DNA from: Nocardia exalbida NBRC 100660
GTDB taxonomy: Bacteria; Actinomycetota; Actinomycetes; Mycobacteriales; Mycobacteriaceae
Direction: 5' to 3'
Assembly (NCBI RefSeq): GCF_000308575.1
Contig: NZ_BAFZ01000120.1
Span: 18,148-82,147 of the forward strand
DNA: 64,000 bases
Of this stretch, positions 34,649 to 43,708 are shown one piece after another. How positions within the stretch are numbered: the first letter of the stretch is position 1; every line of letters begins with the position of its first letter. The translations under genes were made by a program, and so were the position numbers. The notes beneath the pieces were generated by a model. That model had not been told where the DNA came from, made no database searches, and worked only from the letters and a program-made list of their open reading frames with translations.

Positions 34649-36025
34649 ATGAGTTCTGCTGACATCTCTTTCGCCGCGCTCGGCGTGAGCGCACCGCTGG
34701 TGAAGGCGTTGACTCGCGCCGGGATCACCGAACCTTTTCCGATCCAGACCGAGACCTTGCCCCATTCGCTGGCCGGACGCGACGTGCTGGGCCGTGGACG
34801 GACCGGCAGCGGCAAGACGCTCGCCTTCGCCATCCCGATGGTCAACCGTCTCGGCGGCGGTCTCGCCGGTAGGCGCGCACCGAGCCGCCCGACCGGCCTG
34901 GTGCTCGCGCCGACTCGGGAGTTGGCCACCCAGATCACGGCCGCACTGGAACCCCTCGCCGCGGCCTATCGCATGACGGTCACCACGATTTTCGGTGGAG
35001 TCCCGCAGAACCGGCAGGTCCGGGCGCTGCGCGCCGGTGTCGACATTGTAGTCGCCTGCCCCGGTCGGCTCGAGGATCTGATGAACCAACGTCTGATCTC
35101 CCTGGATGCCGTCGAGGTCACCGTGATCGACGAGGCCGACCACATGGCCGACCTCGGGTTCCTGCCCGGCGTGACCCGCATTCTCGCGGCCACCCCGAAT
35201 GACGGTCAGCGCCTGCTGTTCTCGGCCACCCTGGATAACGGTGTCAACAAGCTGGTCAGCCGGTTCCTGCCGGATGCCGAGCTGCATTCCGTCGATGAGG
35301 CGAACTCCCCGGTCGCCGCCATGACCCATCACGTTTTCGAAACCGCGAGCGTCGAAGCCAAGCGCGAGGTCATACACCGGCTCGCCTCGGGCTCGGGGCG
35401 GCGGATCCTGTTCATGCGCACCAAACATCAGGCTCGCAAACTGGCCAAGCAGCTGACCCTCGCCGGGATTCCGGCCGTCGATCTGCACGGCAACCTCTCG
35501 CAGGGCGCCCGCGACCGCAACCTCGCGGTCTTCGCCGCCGGTGAGGCCCTGGTGCTGGTGGCGACCGATGTGGCCGCGCGCGGCGTGCACGTCGACGGTG
35601 TCGAGCTGGTCGTGCACGTCGATCCGCCCGCCGAACACAAGGCGTACCTGCACCGCTCGGGCCGTACCGCGCGGGCCGGCAACGCCGGTGAAGTGATCAC
35701 CCTGGTGCTGCCCGGCGAACGACGCGACCTGGCCGACCTCATGCGCAAGGCGAAGATCACTGTGACCCCGCAACGGGTCACCGCCGATTCGCCCGTGGTG
35801 GCCGAGCTCGTGGGCACGGTTGCCCCATTCGTCGCGCCTTCCTACAGCGAGCGGGCGGCACGTGAAGACGACCGCCGCAGCAGCGGACCGTACCGCAGCA
35901 GTGGCGGACCACGCAGGGGCAGCGGCGGGCCGCGCCAGGGCAGCGGCCGTCGCAACGGCAGTGCGGCGCAAGGTCAGTCGCGCGCCAAGCCGCGCGCCCA
36001 CTCCGCGCGCCGGACGGCCGGATAG
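34649..36025 (+). CDS. DEAD-box ATP-dependent RNA helicase
   Basis: A 458-residue helicase. The Q motif region reads GITEPFPIQTETLPHSLAGRD, motif I GRTGSGKT is at 50-57, DEAD is at 161-164, SAT follows, and motif VI reads HRSGRTARAG. The last ~70 residues are a basic Ser/Gly/Arg tail (RSSGGPRRGSGGPRQGSGRR) that usually binds RNA non-specifically. It resembles RhlE/CsdA-type enzymes used in ribosome assembly and mRNA decay at low temperature. The ribosome site is weak (AAAGG, 12 bases away). Confidence 0.94.
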   Translation: MSSADISFAALGVSAPLVKALTRAGITEPFPIQTETLPHSLAGRDVLGRGRTGSGKTLAFAIPMVNRLGGGLAGRRAPSRPTGLVLAPTRELATQITAALEPLAAAYRMTVTTIFGGVPQNRQVRALRAGVDIVVACPGRLEDLMNQRLISLDAVEVTVIDEADHMADLGFLPGVTRILAATPNDGQRLLFSATLDNGVNKLVSRFLPDAELHSVDEANSPVAAMTHHVFETASVEAKREVIHRLASGSGRRILFMRTKHQARKLAKQLTLAGIPAVDLHGNLSQGARDRNLAVFAAGEALVLVATDVAARGVHVDGVELVVHVDPPAEHKAYLHRSGRTARAGNAGEVITLVLPGERRDLADLMRKAKITVTPQRVTADSPVVAELVGTVAPFVAPSYSERAAREDDRRSSGPYRSSGGPRRGSGGPRQGSGRRNGSAAQGQSRAKPRAHSARRTAG

Positions 36026-36061
36026 TGCCCGCAGTCGAACAAGCAAGGGGCAACTGACGCC

Positions 36062-36285
36062 TCAACGAGGTCCACAACGGCCGAAGCACCGAACTGGTGA
36101 AACACACCAGAACGGTGCTGCTCCGAGATCAGACGCAACGGGGGCGGTGGCGCGGGCGGTCTGAGCGACGCCCTGCGCTGCCTCTATCGTTTCGTTGGTG
36201 GCCGATGCCGACCTGGCGCAGTGCGGGGCGGCGTCGGCGATGATGAACGCGTCCCGGGCATCGGTCTCGGCCTGGCCTGACCTGG
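36062..36285 (-). mobile_element. IS110-family transposase remnant
   Basis: The minus strand encodes GQAETDARDAFIIADAAPH, the DEDD-type active-site block of IS110 transposases (TDARDA motif), followed by about 50 degraded residues. The N-terminal part and the Tnp_20 domain are missing. No ends can be defined. It lies between the helicase and a methyltransferase gene. Confidence 0.65.
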
Positions 36286-36309
36286 GTGGAGGTAGAGGTG
36301 CGCAGGCTT

Positions 36310-36924
36310 TCAGCTTGCGCGCGAGAACACCGCCACCAGAAAGTCGGACTCGTCGGTGAATGGGCGTAGATCCCACGTCGAAAGCCGCAAATCCATTGTG
36401 AGTCCGGCATTCTCGGTGTCGGCCAGGAACTGCGCGAACTCGTAACCGCGATCGGCACCGAAGCCCACAACCACCCGACCGGCCGGGGCGAGATGGCGGG
36501 CGAACCCGGCCAGCACCGCCTCCCGGGTGGACGGCGCCAGAAATGTCATCACGTTCCCCGCGCACACGATCACATCGAAGTCGGCGGCGATCCCACGGCC
36601 CGGCAAGTCCAACTCGGCGAGATCACCGACTACCCAGGTCGGACCGGGATGGTCCTGCTCCGCCGCGGCGATCAACACCGGATCGACGTCGACCCCGACC
36701 ACCGCGTGACCAGCTCGATGCAAGTAGCCACCCACACGTCCCGGCCCACACCCCGCATCCAGGACTCGCCCCCCACGGTCGAGCATCGCGTCGACCATAC
36801 GCGCCTCCCCGGCGATATCCCTGCCCTCAGCCGCCATTGCCCGGAACCGCTCCACGTACCACGTCGAATGCGCAGGGTCAGCGGCAGTGATCTCCTCCCA
36901 CTGGCTGGGCGTACGTCCGCTCAT
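36310..36924 (-). CDS. Class I SAM-dependent methyltransferase
   Basis: A 204-residue methyltransferase. Motif I is VLDAGCGPGRVGGYL, the acidic residue ending strand 2 is in VVGVDVDPVLI, motif II DVIVCAGNVMTFL, and motif III GRVVVGFGADRGYEF. The start at 36924 has AGGAGG eight bases upstream, so a nine-residue longer frame is rejected. The group is widespread in actinobacteria and substrate-unassigned. Confidence 0.88.
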   Translation of the reverse strand: MSGRTPSQWEEITAADPAHSTWYVERFRAMAAEGRDIAGEARMVDAMLDRGGRVLDAGCGPGRVGGYLHRAGHAVVGVDVDPVLIAAAEQDHPGPTWVVGDLAELDLPGRGIAADFDVIVCAGNVMTFLAPSTREAVLAGFARHLAPAGRVVVGFGADRGYEFAQFLADTENAGLTMDLRLSTWDLRPFTDESDFLVAVFSRAS

Positions 36925-37397
36925 GCTCTGTTCCTCCTCACCGGGGCCCACCTCCGCTCCACTGTGCCACCGCCGCGCCGATCCTCGGCGCGCGCCCCGA
37001 CGCGCCCGCCGCCGCAGCCCTCAGCCGGCCCTACACAGCCTCGACCACATGACATCCGCCGCTCGCGGAATCGAGTTGGATTCCGGTGCCGCGCTCGGCG
37101 ATTCGATCCACGTCGGATCGCCGGGCTTACCGGGTTGGTTCGCGTGCGCAACAGAATATTCCGGCCCACGGACACCTTCCGATCCGCCGCCGGGCGCGCG
37201 GAGATCGTGTGCTCGGCAAGTGGACCGCGGGCGTCGGCGTAGGTGTACTCAGCGGTCTCCGTCCGGTCACTGCTCCTCGTGCGGACTACTGAGCCGTCTC
37301 GGGGCGTGCGGCCGCCGACTCCATGAGTACTGCCGCCCTGTTCGTGAGATCGTCGTGGACCTCGGTTGCACGCCCCGGTCGAGTTCTCGGCGCCACC
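36925..37397. other. Intergenic stretch
   Basis: Short frames only, without codon bias or start signals. I see no repeat or RNA. Confidence 0.4.
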
Positions 37398-38282
37398 TCA
37401 GTTCTTCGGCGCGGGGTTGATTGTGTCGCCGTCCCAGCTCAGATCCGATTTCTCGGTGATCTCGAAGGCCTCGAAACGATCGTCGGCCACCACCGCGTCG
37501 ATCAAAGCCCGCGAGCCGGCGACGATCGTGGAGTCGAAGTCGATCTCGCTGGCCACGACCCATACGTGGTCGGCGGGCCACAGCAGCTGGGGCATCACTC
37601 CGGGGAAGTCGGTCGTCCATCCCAGGCCCGCGGCATGCACCCAGCCGGGGTCGGCGAGTTCGGAGAGACCGGTGTCGAACAGCATGAAGTCGCGTCCCGG
37701 CCACCGCAGGAAAGGCCCCGCCTCGACTGCCTGTCTGACCTGCGGGGCGACAGAGGCGGTCAGCTCGGCGTCGATTCGAGCTCGCGCGCGCTCGACGTAC
37801 TGCGGATCGCCGTCGGTGGACGCGACGAACACCGCACCCGAGGATGTGTTCAGCTCGCCGAATCCATTCCAAACTCCAGCCGTCACCTCTTCCGGCGCCT
37901 CGGTGGCCGCGCGAAGGTGGACAGTGAGCGCGGCCAGCAGGCTCGGGTCGAACCACCCCTCGACAGTCTGGCCGACTCGCCAGCCGTCATCGAACGACAT
38001 CGCCGCTTCGTCCTCACCATCGGTGAGGTTGCGCCACTGCACCAGCGGATGCATCACTCTGCCGTTGCGCTTGGCGACCTCTGCCCACGGCCACATCGCC
38101 TCCTCTACGATCTCGGGACTGCCCCACTCGTCGGTGACCGTGACGTCGCGGCGGGTCGCATCGACCGGGTGCAGGATCCGCGCATAAGCCTCGAAGCCGG
38201 TACCAGCGACGCCGCCGACCCCGTGTTCGCCGACACGCGCCAACAGCCACCCACCACGCTCCAAATCCGTTGTGAACTCCAC
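37398..38282 (-). CDS. Conserved hypothetical protein
   Basis: A 294-residue soluble acidic protein rich in Trp (GGWLLARVGEHGVGGVAGTG at the start, then DEWGSP, MWPWAEVAKR and WNGFGELNTSSGAVFVAS). No signal peptide or membrane helix. The pattern is one I associate with uncharacterised actinobacterial proteins and no catalytic motif is evident. Codon use is normal, and it is a stand-alone gene divergent from the P-loop kinase gene. Confidence 0.75.
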   Translation of the reverse strand: MEFTTDLERGGWLLARVGEHGVGGVAGTGFEAYARILHPVDATRRDVTVTDEWGSPEIVEEAMWPWAEVAKRNGRVMHPLVQWRNLTDGEDEAAMSFDDGWRVGQTVEGWFDPSLLAALTVHLRAATEAPEEVTAGVWNGFGELNTSSGAVFVASTDGDPQYVERARARIDAELTASVAPQVRQAVEAGPFLRWPGRDFMLFDTGLSELADPGWVHAAGLGWTTDFPGVMPQLLWPADHVWVVASEIDFDSTIVAGSRALIDAVVADDRFEAFEITEKSDLSWDGDTINPAPKN

Positions 38283-38430
38283 CCAGCCAGCCTAATGAGC
38301 CACACCTGTCGAGTGCCCCGCCCGCCAACGCGTTCTCGCAAGCGTCGAGCCGCCTGCGGGCATTGGCAGGCAAAACCACCTCAGACGACAGCAGCGGACA
38401 TCACCGGTGAACGAGATGCCAGAATGCGGC

Positions 38431-38997
38431 ATGGCGCAATCCACCGTCGTCATCGTCAGCGGTCCCCCGGGCAGCGGAAAGTCGACCCTCGCCCACGCCC
38501 TGGCCACCCGCATCGGTGTCCCAGCCATAATCCGTGACGAGATCAAACAAGGCATGGTGCTTTCCGGACACCGCGACCCCGCCGATGGGTACGACGATCT
38601 CAACTTCCCCGCCCTGGAGGTGTTCTTCGCCGTCCTGTCCGCCCTCGCCCGCGCCGGGGTCACCGTGGTCGCCGAGGCCGCGTTCCAGGACAAACTCTGG
38701 CGGCCGAACCTGCTGCCACTGGCCGAGATCGCCGACATCCGCATCATCCACTGCACCGCCCCCACAGCACTGATCCACCAGCGCATCACCGACCGCGCCG
38801 CCGCCGACCCGCACCGGCACGCCCACAACGACAGCGACCTCCTCGCCTCGATCACCGCCGCAGGCCAATCACCCATCGAAGCCTTCGATTCGGTCCGGCT
38901 CGACGTACCGGCACTGACCGTCGACACCAGCGACGGCTACCAGCCCGGCCTCGACGCGATCACACAATTCGCCACCTCACCCCGCGCCGCGATGTAG
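38431..38997 (+). CDS. P-loop AAA-family ATPase or small-molecule kinase
   Basis: A 188-residue P-loop protein. The Walker A motif SGPPGSGKST lies immediately after the first strand, IIRDEIKQGM is a likely lid or substrate residue block as in Zeta-toxin/chloramphenicol phosphotransferase-like kinases, and VVAEAAFQDKLW resembles the second acidic motif. Upstream in-frame starts at 38407 (GTG) and 38416 exist; 38431 puts the P-loop strand at the N-terminus as in relatives. The substrate is unknown. Confidence 0.8.
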   Translation: MAQSTVVIVSGPPGSGKSTLAHALATRIGVPAIIRDEIKQGMVLSGHRDPADGYDDLNFPALEVFFAVLSALARAGVTVVAEAAFQDKLWRPNLLPLAEIADIRIIHCTAPTALIHQRITDRAAADPHRHAHNDSDLLASITAAGQSPIEAFDSVRLDVPALTVDTSDGYQPGLDAITQFATSPRAAM

Positions 38998-39270
38998 AGA
39001 AATCAGCGGCCTGAGCAAGTCCACCAAGTCCTTGGAGGGCACAACCGGCCCAGTAGTGGGTTCGCTACCCCTCCGGTGGTTTCGTGTGTCAGCGAGGCTC
39101 GTCGGAGTTCGGGACCCGACTTCGATGGCGCGGATCCGCCGGTGGAAATCGTCGCAGTCCCCGATAGGCGAGATAGCCGGGTCGACCGGGGCGTGCAGCG
39201 TGCCGAGGAACTCCGCGAGGTTCTCGGCCGCATCATGCCTGCGACCGGCGCGCGCGACCGGCCGGCTCAC
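38977..39270 (-). pseudogene. Phosphotransferase (APH-like) remnant
   Basis: A minus-strand frame with good codon bias reads AAENLAEFLGTLHAPVDPAI, resembling the helix after the hinge of aminoglycoside/homoserine phosphotransferase-family kinases. The catalytic HGD and DFG-like parts are absent. It ends inside the 3' end of the P-loop gene. Probably a truncated leftover. Confidence 0.35.
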
Positions 39271-39811
39271 CCTCGACCCGCCACGCGATCATCGAACCCC
39301 TTTCTCGAACGTACGTTCACGCTCTCGCGTGCCAGGCAGGCACATCGATCCTCGTTCCGCTATCGAACCGCAAATCACACTTCGCGCGCGCCTGAACGAT
39401 GGCAGGGTGGGAGATTCCGAGACTGCTCTGCCGGCAGTCGAATGATCTGTACTGCACGCATTCATGTCAGACATGATCAGCGACCAGCAATCATCCGCAC
39501 CAACCTGAGGTGCAACGGACTGCGCAACGGTAGATCCAGTCTCCGTGCCGAGCCATGAGTTTTGCCGATTCGCGTTCGAGCTCGAAGGGACGACTACCGG
39601 CGTCTCCGGTGACTGCCCTCCCGTCGGCGGGCGAGCCGTCAAATTTCGGACAGGCAGGTTATTCGCCCGCATGTGTGGTGGATCGTCTAGAATCGCATAC
39701 GCAGCTACCGGTTCGGGACGTTCTGTCCCCGATGCGGACGCGGCGTGTGAATTCGCGTCACCGCTTTCTCCTCTCTGTTTCGGATGAAACTCATACAGCA
39801 AGGAGCGGTAC
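39271..39811. other. Intergenic stretch before the lipase gene
   Basis: No gene supported. The last 150 bases are less GC-rich and should hold the lipase promoter. Confidence 0.35.
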
Positions 39812-41053
39812 ATGACTGCACAATCCACGACGATCAATGAGCCGAATCTTCAGGACAAGATCGCATACCAGCTGTGCGAGTACGCGAATCTGGTCAACAG
39901 CATCAGCAAAGAAGACAGCGACCTGGAGGGCACGCTCTCTCAGAAGATCCAGCAGTATCTCGACACCAACCGGGAGGTCATCGGCGGGTGGGAGATCGTC
40001 TGGGGTCCGGGAGTCGCACTGTTCGACACCGACTTGTACGCGGTCAACGCCCTGTACTTGGTGCGAAGCACCGAGGATCGCTCCCGGTACGTGCTCGCCA
40101 TGGCCGGCAGCACCGACGCACTGGTGTTCGACTGGCTTGTCGAGGACTCCTTTATTCTCCAGACGCCGTGGTTCGCGAATAGTGCCGCCTTGCACACCAT
40201 CGGCACGGCCATCGGGGTGAAAACTCTCATCAATATCAGACCCTCCGGCCAGCGTCCCGGCGCCGGTCACACCTTACCCGAGTTCCTGAGCACACTCGGC
40301 GACAAGGCGATCGACCTGACCATCACCGGCCACAGTCTCGGCGGTGCCCTGTCAATCACGCTGGCCTTGTTCCTGCGCGACACCCAGTGGCTATGGGACA
40401 ATTCCGAGAAAGCCAGGATCAGCGTGCTCTCGACCGCCGGCCCGAGCTTCTGCAATCAGGAATTCGTCAACTACACCACCCAACGCCTGCAACGAGTGCA
40501 GCGCTACGCCAACGACCTCGACATCGTCCCGCACATGTGGAACCCGCCCGACATCGATGGCGCCAAGGCTCTCTACTCCAAGTACAACCAGCCTGCTCCC
40601 GCTGGTATGGAGGTTGTGTTCGACTTGCTCGAGGCGCAGGCGTCCGTGTCGGGTCAATATGCGCACTTCGAACCGAGCAGCGGCGTGTTCCAAGGCACGT
40701 TCAACAATGAGATAAGTCAAACGCAAGGCTCGACGCCAGACGATTTGTACTGGAACCAGGTGGGTTACCAGCACATCGGCGGCTACCATGACTTCTTCGA
40801 AATCGAAGGTGTGCAGTGGCCGCAGGGCGTCGTAGCCCTGCCGCCGGTCGGCGCCGACACCGTGATGGGCCGCCTCCTGGCCGCAGCCGGTCGACCGCGC
40901 GGCGACGGTGCCGCACAGGTACTGGCGAACCGACGGCCGGTGACCGTCCCGCTCAACGGACAGCCCGTGGAGCTGCCCACCGACCACAACAGCCCCGAAG
41001 CCAAGAAACTCGTGGACCGCGTCACCGCCGAGTTCGACCCCACCTCCGCATGA
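39812..41053 (+). CDS. Lipase class 3 family protein
   Basis: A 413-residue alpha/beta-hydrolase of the fungal lipase (class 3) type. The nucleophile is S175 in TITGHSLGGAL, preceded by a strand from the LAMAGSTDALVFDWL block, which carries the oxyanion region. An acidic residue in YANDLDIVPHMW is a plausible catalytic Asp, and H in IGGYHDFFE a plausible catalytic His. No signal peptide is present. AAGGAG six bases before the ATG fits the start. It likely cleaves ester bonds of glycerides or similar lipids. It faces a three-gene minus-strand run that includes an EEP phosphodiesterase, so the group may act on membrane lipids, by inference. Confidence 0.88.
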   Translation: MTAQSTTINEPNLQDKIAYQLCEYANLVNSISKEDSDLEGTLSQKIQQYLDTNREVIGGWEIVWGPGVALFDTDLYAVNALYLVRSTEDRSRYVLAMAGSTDALVFDWLVEDSFILQTPWFANSAALHTIGTAIGVKTLINIRPSGQRPGAGHTLPEFLSTLGDKAIDLTITGHSLGGALSITLALFLRDTQWLWDNSEKARISVLSTAGPSFCNQEFVNYTTQRLQRVQRYANDLDIVPHMWNPPDIDGAKALYSKYNQPAPAGMEVVFDLLEAQASVSGQYAHFEPSSGVFQGTFNNEISQTQGSTPDDLYWNQVGYQHIGGYHDFFEIEGVQWPQGVVALPPVGADTVMGRLLAAAGRPRGDGAAQVLANRRPVTVPLNGQPVELPTDHNSPEAKKLVDRVTAEFDPTSA

Positions 41054-41669
41054 ACTGATGCCCCGGCCCCGTACTCGGGGCACGCGAGCTTCGATCCGGT
41101 ACAGCGCGAAAGCGCTCCAACGGGGTACGACGTGGCGGTCGATTCCGGCGACAACAGGTCAGGCGACGAGGTCCAGCGTCGGCTCGGCAGTCGGCCGCCA
41201 CGACGGCGCTTATTTCCTGGCCGAAACCGATGAAACGCAACGCAATTCCGTGCTAACTCTCGAATTGGACGGCGAGCTCACCGATTACGTCCGTCGGCTG
41301 ATACGTGCCGCGCAGGCCAGAAAGGCGGGCCTACCGCCTGCCAGCATCAGTTCATCACCGCGATTGCCCTTTGTCGTGCGCGATTTCGACGCCGAGCTCG
41401 CGCACCTGATCGACCTTGCCCGCATCTGGCCGCAGGCCAAGGCCGCGTTCAAATGAACCGATCGCGCAGCGCGCGGTGGATCGCCGGTCCTATAGCGTTT
41501 CCCCATCGCGCCAAACTGGCGGCACACCCGGTAACGAGCCCAGGCTTCGACGACCCGGATCCCCGCCAGAACTCCATGCGGCACGCGTAGATGCAGTTGT
41601 ACGCGCCGACCGACGATGCCGCGTCGCCGAAGTTGCGGTTATCGCGGAACGTGCCGGCATCCATTGAAT
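41054..41669 (+). other. Small possible ORF in the gap between convergent genes
   Basis: The plus-strand frame 41058-41456 (132 codons) has coding-like bias in its second half (LTLELDGELTDYVRRLIRAA, then RDFDAELAHLIDLARIWPQA). The first half looks non-coding. It may be a 3' remnant or a small gene starting at an internal GTG near 41250. No family recognised. The remainder to 41669 holds nothing I can name. Confidence 0.4.
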
Positions 41670-42638
41670 TCATGGATCGATGACTGCGACCGGGTTGAAC
41701 ACCGCGTGTAGTCCGAAGTGGTCGGAGATGTGTAAACCGTTGTGTGTGAATCTCATTATTCTGACCTCGGAGGTGATCGGACAAACACGATCTGCGGGCC
41801 GCAGCAGGATGTAATCCAGTCTCTGATCACTGCCCGGACGATCATATTCGTCTTCGTAGAAGGTGTTGTTCGTGACGAAGGTCGGACCGCTGGCGATTGG
41901 ATTTCCGACCAGGGTCCACGAGTCCCGGAACCCGTCCAGGGTTCGCAGTAGCCGGGCGTAATCGGCGGCGCGCTCTGCGGGAATGTTCAAGTCTCCCATG
42001 ACGATCGCGGGCAGCTCGGGGTCGGCATGAGTTTCTATGAATTCGCGCATGTCCGCGAGTTGGGCATGTAGCGTCGGCTGTCCCGCTCCGGTCGAAATAT
42101 CTTGCGTGTGTGAATAGAAGATGTCGAGCGCGGTCGGCCACTGTGTGCCGCGGACCCGAATGTGCAAGATTCCCTTGTTTGCCCAGCAGTCGATGCCGTC
42201 GCATGCATCGAAGATGAAATCGTTCGACGCTAGGAGCGGGAACCTGCTCATCAGCAGCAGACCGCCATCAAAGTTGACGCCGAACTGGTCCGGCCCTTCT
42301 AGGAAGTAAGGATAGATGTCTTTTACGGTCGTGCGAATCTCATCTCGCTCCGAGTCTTTGAACACCTCGCAAAGTCCGACGATATGAGGGGATAATGCCC
42401 GGATACGAGCACAGATTTCAGCGACGGCACCGGCACGGTCGGTGCCGAGATACGGCGCCGGCGCGACGAGCAGCGCCATATTTTGTGTCAGGACCGAGAT
42501 GGGTCCGGCGCGGGCCCCGATCCGGACAGGGCCGCTCGGGCGGCCGAGAATTTGCCGCAGACTCTTCCGGAGGCTCGCGCCTACTCCGAATCGATGTTCG
42601 GCTAGTTCACCGAGCGTGAAACTGTCGCCTGCCATCAT
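41670..42638 (-). CDS. Endonuclease/exonuclease/phosphatase (EEP) family protein, possibly sphingomyelinase-like
   Basis: A 322-residue protein with the complete EEP motif set: N53 in LTQNMALL, E91 in GLCEVF, H177 in YSHTQD, D216 and N218 in MGDLNIP, D275 in RLDYILLR, and D306-H307 in SDHFGLH. These coordinate Mg2+ and hydrolyse phosphodiester bonds. Family members include DNase I, ExoIII, inositol phosphatases and neutral sphingomyelinases. The neighbouring lipase makes a lipid phosphodiesterase attractive, but this is inference. No signal peptide. It is last in a minus-strand run after the propeller-like gene (83-base gap). Confidence 0.88.
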   Translation of the reverse strand: MMAGDSFTLGELAEHRFGVGASLRKSLRQILGRPSGPVRIGARAGPISVLTQNMALLVAPAPYLGTDRAGAVAEICARIRALSPHIVGLCEVFKDSERDEIRTTVKDIYPYFLEGPDQFGVNFDGGLLLMSRFPLLASNDFIFDACDGIDCWANKGILHIRVRGTQWPTALDIFYSHTQDISTGAGQPTLHAQLADMREFIETHADPELPAIVMGDLNIPAERAADYARLLRTLDGFRDSWTLVGNPIASGPTFVTNNTFYEDEYDRPGSDQRLDYILLRPADRVCPITSEVRIMRFTHNGLHISDHFGLHAVFNPVAVIDP

Positions 42639-42721
42639 GCCGACCTTCCGTCGATTTCGATCGAGATCGCAAGGGGGCGCGAAGCGGCGTGGGCGGCTGG
42701 TGCGCCCTTGCGATGCGCTTG

Positions 42722-43672
42722 CTACAAGTCCTTTGCCAAGGGGACGCGATAGTGCTTGAAGAACACATCGTCACCGTCTGGCCAGTCGTTGTCGAGAAGT
42801 ACTAGATGAACCTGGGTTTCGACACCGTCGTAGAAAACGCCCTCCCAGATGGTGAGGCCTTCGACCTCTTCACCCTCGCTGCCATCCTTTCGGATGGGCA
42901 CCCTGCCGAGATAGTGCCCGTTCAGAACGCTGTAGCAGCGGATGTCATCGGTGTTGTTCGAAGCGAGAAGCACGTGGCCGTTCTTGGAGAAGGCCGCACC
43001 CTGAACGAACAACAGCTTCTCTGGCAGCACTATGTCGGCGACGGGTACATGCACGAATTGCCGCCCTGCCGAATCGAATCGGTACCCGTAGAGCGTGTCG
43101 TCAGCGATGCTTGCGGTGATCTGGGCGCTGTAGAGCAAGCCGTTCCAGGGGTTCACCGCACACCAAGCGCTGCGTGTCTGGGGCGGTGGTCCGCCCGACG
43201 CGCCTACCAGTGAAGCCGACCACCATCCCGTGAACGGTGGCGTATCGATGACAGCGATCTTCACGGGATCGTCCATCGCGCAGTAGATGCGGCCTTTGTG
43301 GTAGTCGATAGCCCCCAAGTGGTCGCTGCCATTGCCTGACAGTTCGACGTGGTCCACGACTTCATTGGACAGTGAGATCCGGTAGACGCGTTGTCTGCCA
43401 GTACTGCTGGACTTGCCCGCGTTACTCGACATGTACCAGAAGTTCTCGTCATGTGTTACGCCCTGGCACTCCTCTGTCCAGCCCTTGTTGGCGAACTCTT
43501 TCTCGGCGGCCTTCGACCACTGTTCGGGGTGAGGAGACCTGGTTGCCTTCATGAAGTCTCGCAGTCGGCCCGATGGCGGAAACACGGAGAAGTCTGTAGG
43601 AATTCGTACGCCGGTGGGCGACTTCGGCTCGCCGATCTGCGCTAAATGCTGTCTCAGGCTGAGGTCTGTCAT
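42722..43672 (-). CDS. Hypothetical propeller-like protein
   Basis: A 316-residue soluble protein with repeated strand-turn units such as WYMSSNAG, HLGAIDYHKGRIYCAMDD, PVKIAVID, WCAVNPWNGLLYSAQ, and GAAFSKNGHVLLASNN with DDIRCYSV, which look like blades of a beta-propeller. No catalytic motif is obvious. It lacks a signal peptide. The gene lies 36 bases downstream of the repeat-protein gene and 83 bases upstream of the EEP gene, on the same strand, so the three probably share a transcript. The ribosome site is weak. Confidence 0.7.
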   Translation of the reverse strand: MTDLSLRQHLAQIGEPKSPTGVRIPTDFSVFPPSGRLRDFMKATRSPHPEQWSKAAEKEFANKGWTEECQGVTHDENFWYMSSNAGKSSSTGRQRVYRISLSNEVVDHVELSGNGSDHLGAIDYHKGRIYCAMDDPVKIAVIDTPPFTGWWSASLVGASGGPPPQTRSAWCAVNPWNGLLYSAQITASIADDTLYGYRFDSAGRQFVHVPVADIVLPEKLLFVQGAAFSKNGHVLLASNNTDDIRCYSVLNGHYLGRVPIRKDGSEGEEVEGLTIWEGVFYDGVETQVHLVLLDNDWPDGDDVFFKHYRVPLAKDL

Positions 43673-43708
43673 CTCGCTCTAGCCCTTCGTAATCGCTGGG
43701 TCGATGTT

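Noticed and set aside
34507..34668. Small basic protein antisense to the DEAD-box start
   Set aside because: No clear ribosome site and no known family; more likely leader sequence of the helicase gene.
39812..41053. PE/PPE-linked or exported lipase with a signal peptide
   Set aside because: The N-terminus is hydrophilic and no export sequence is visible.
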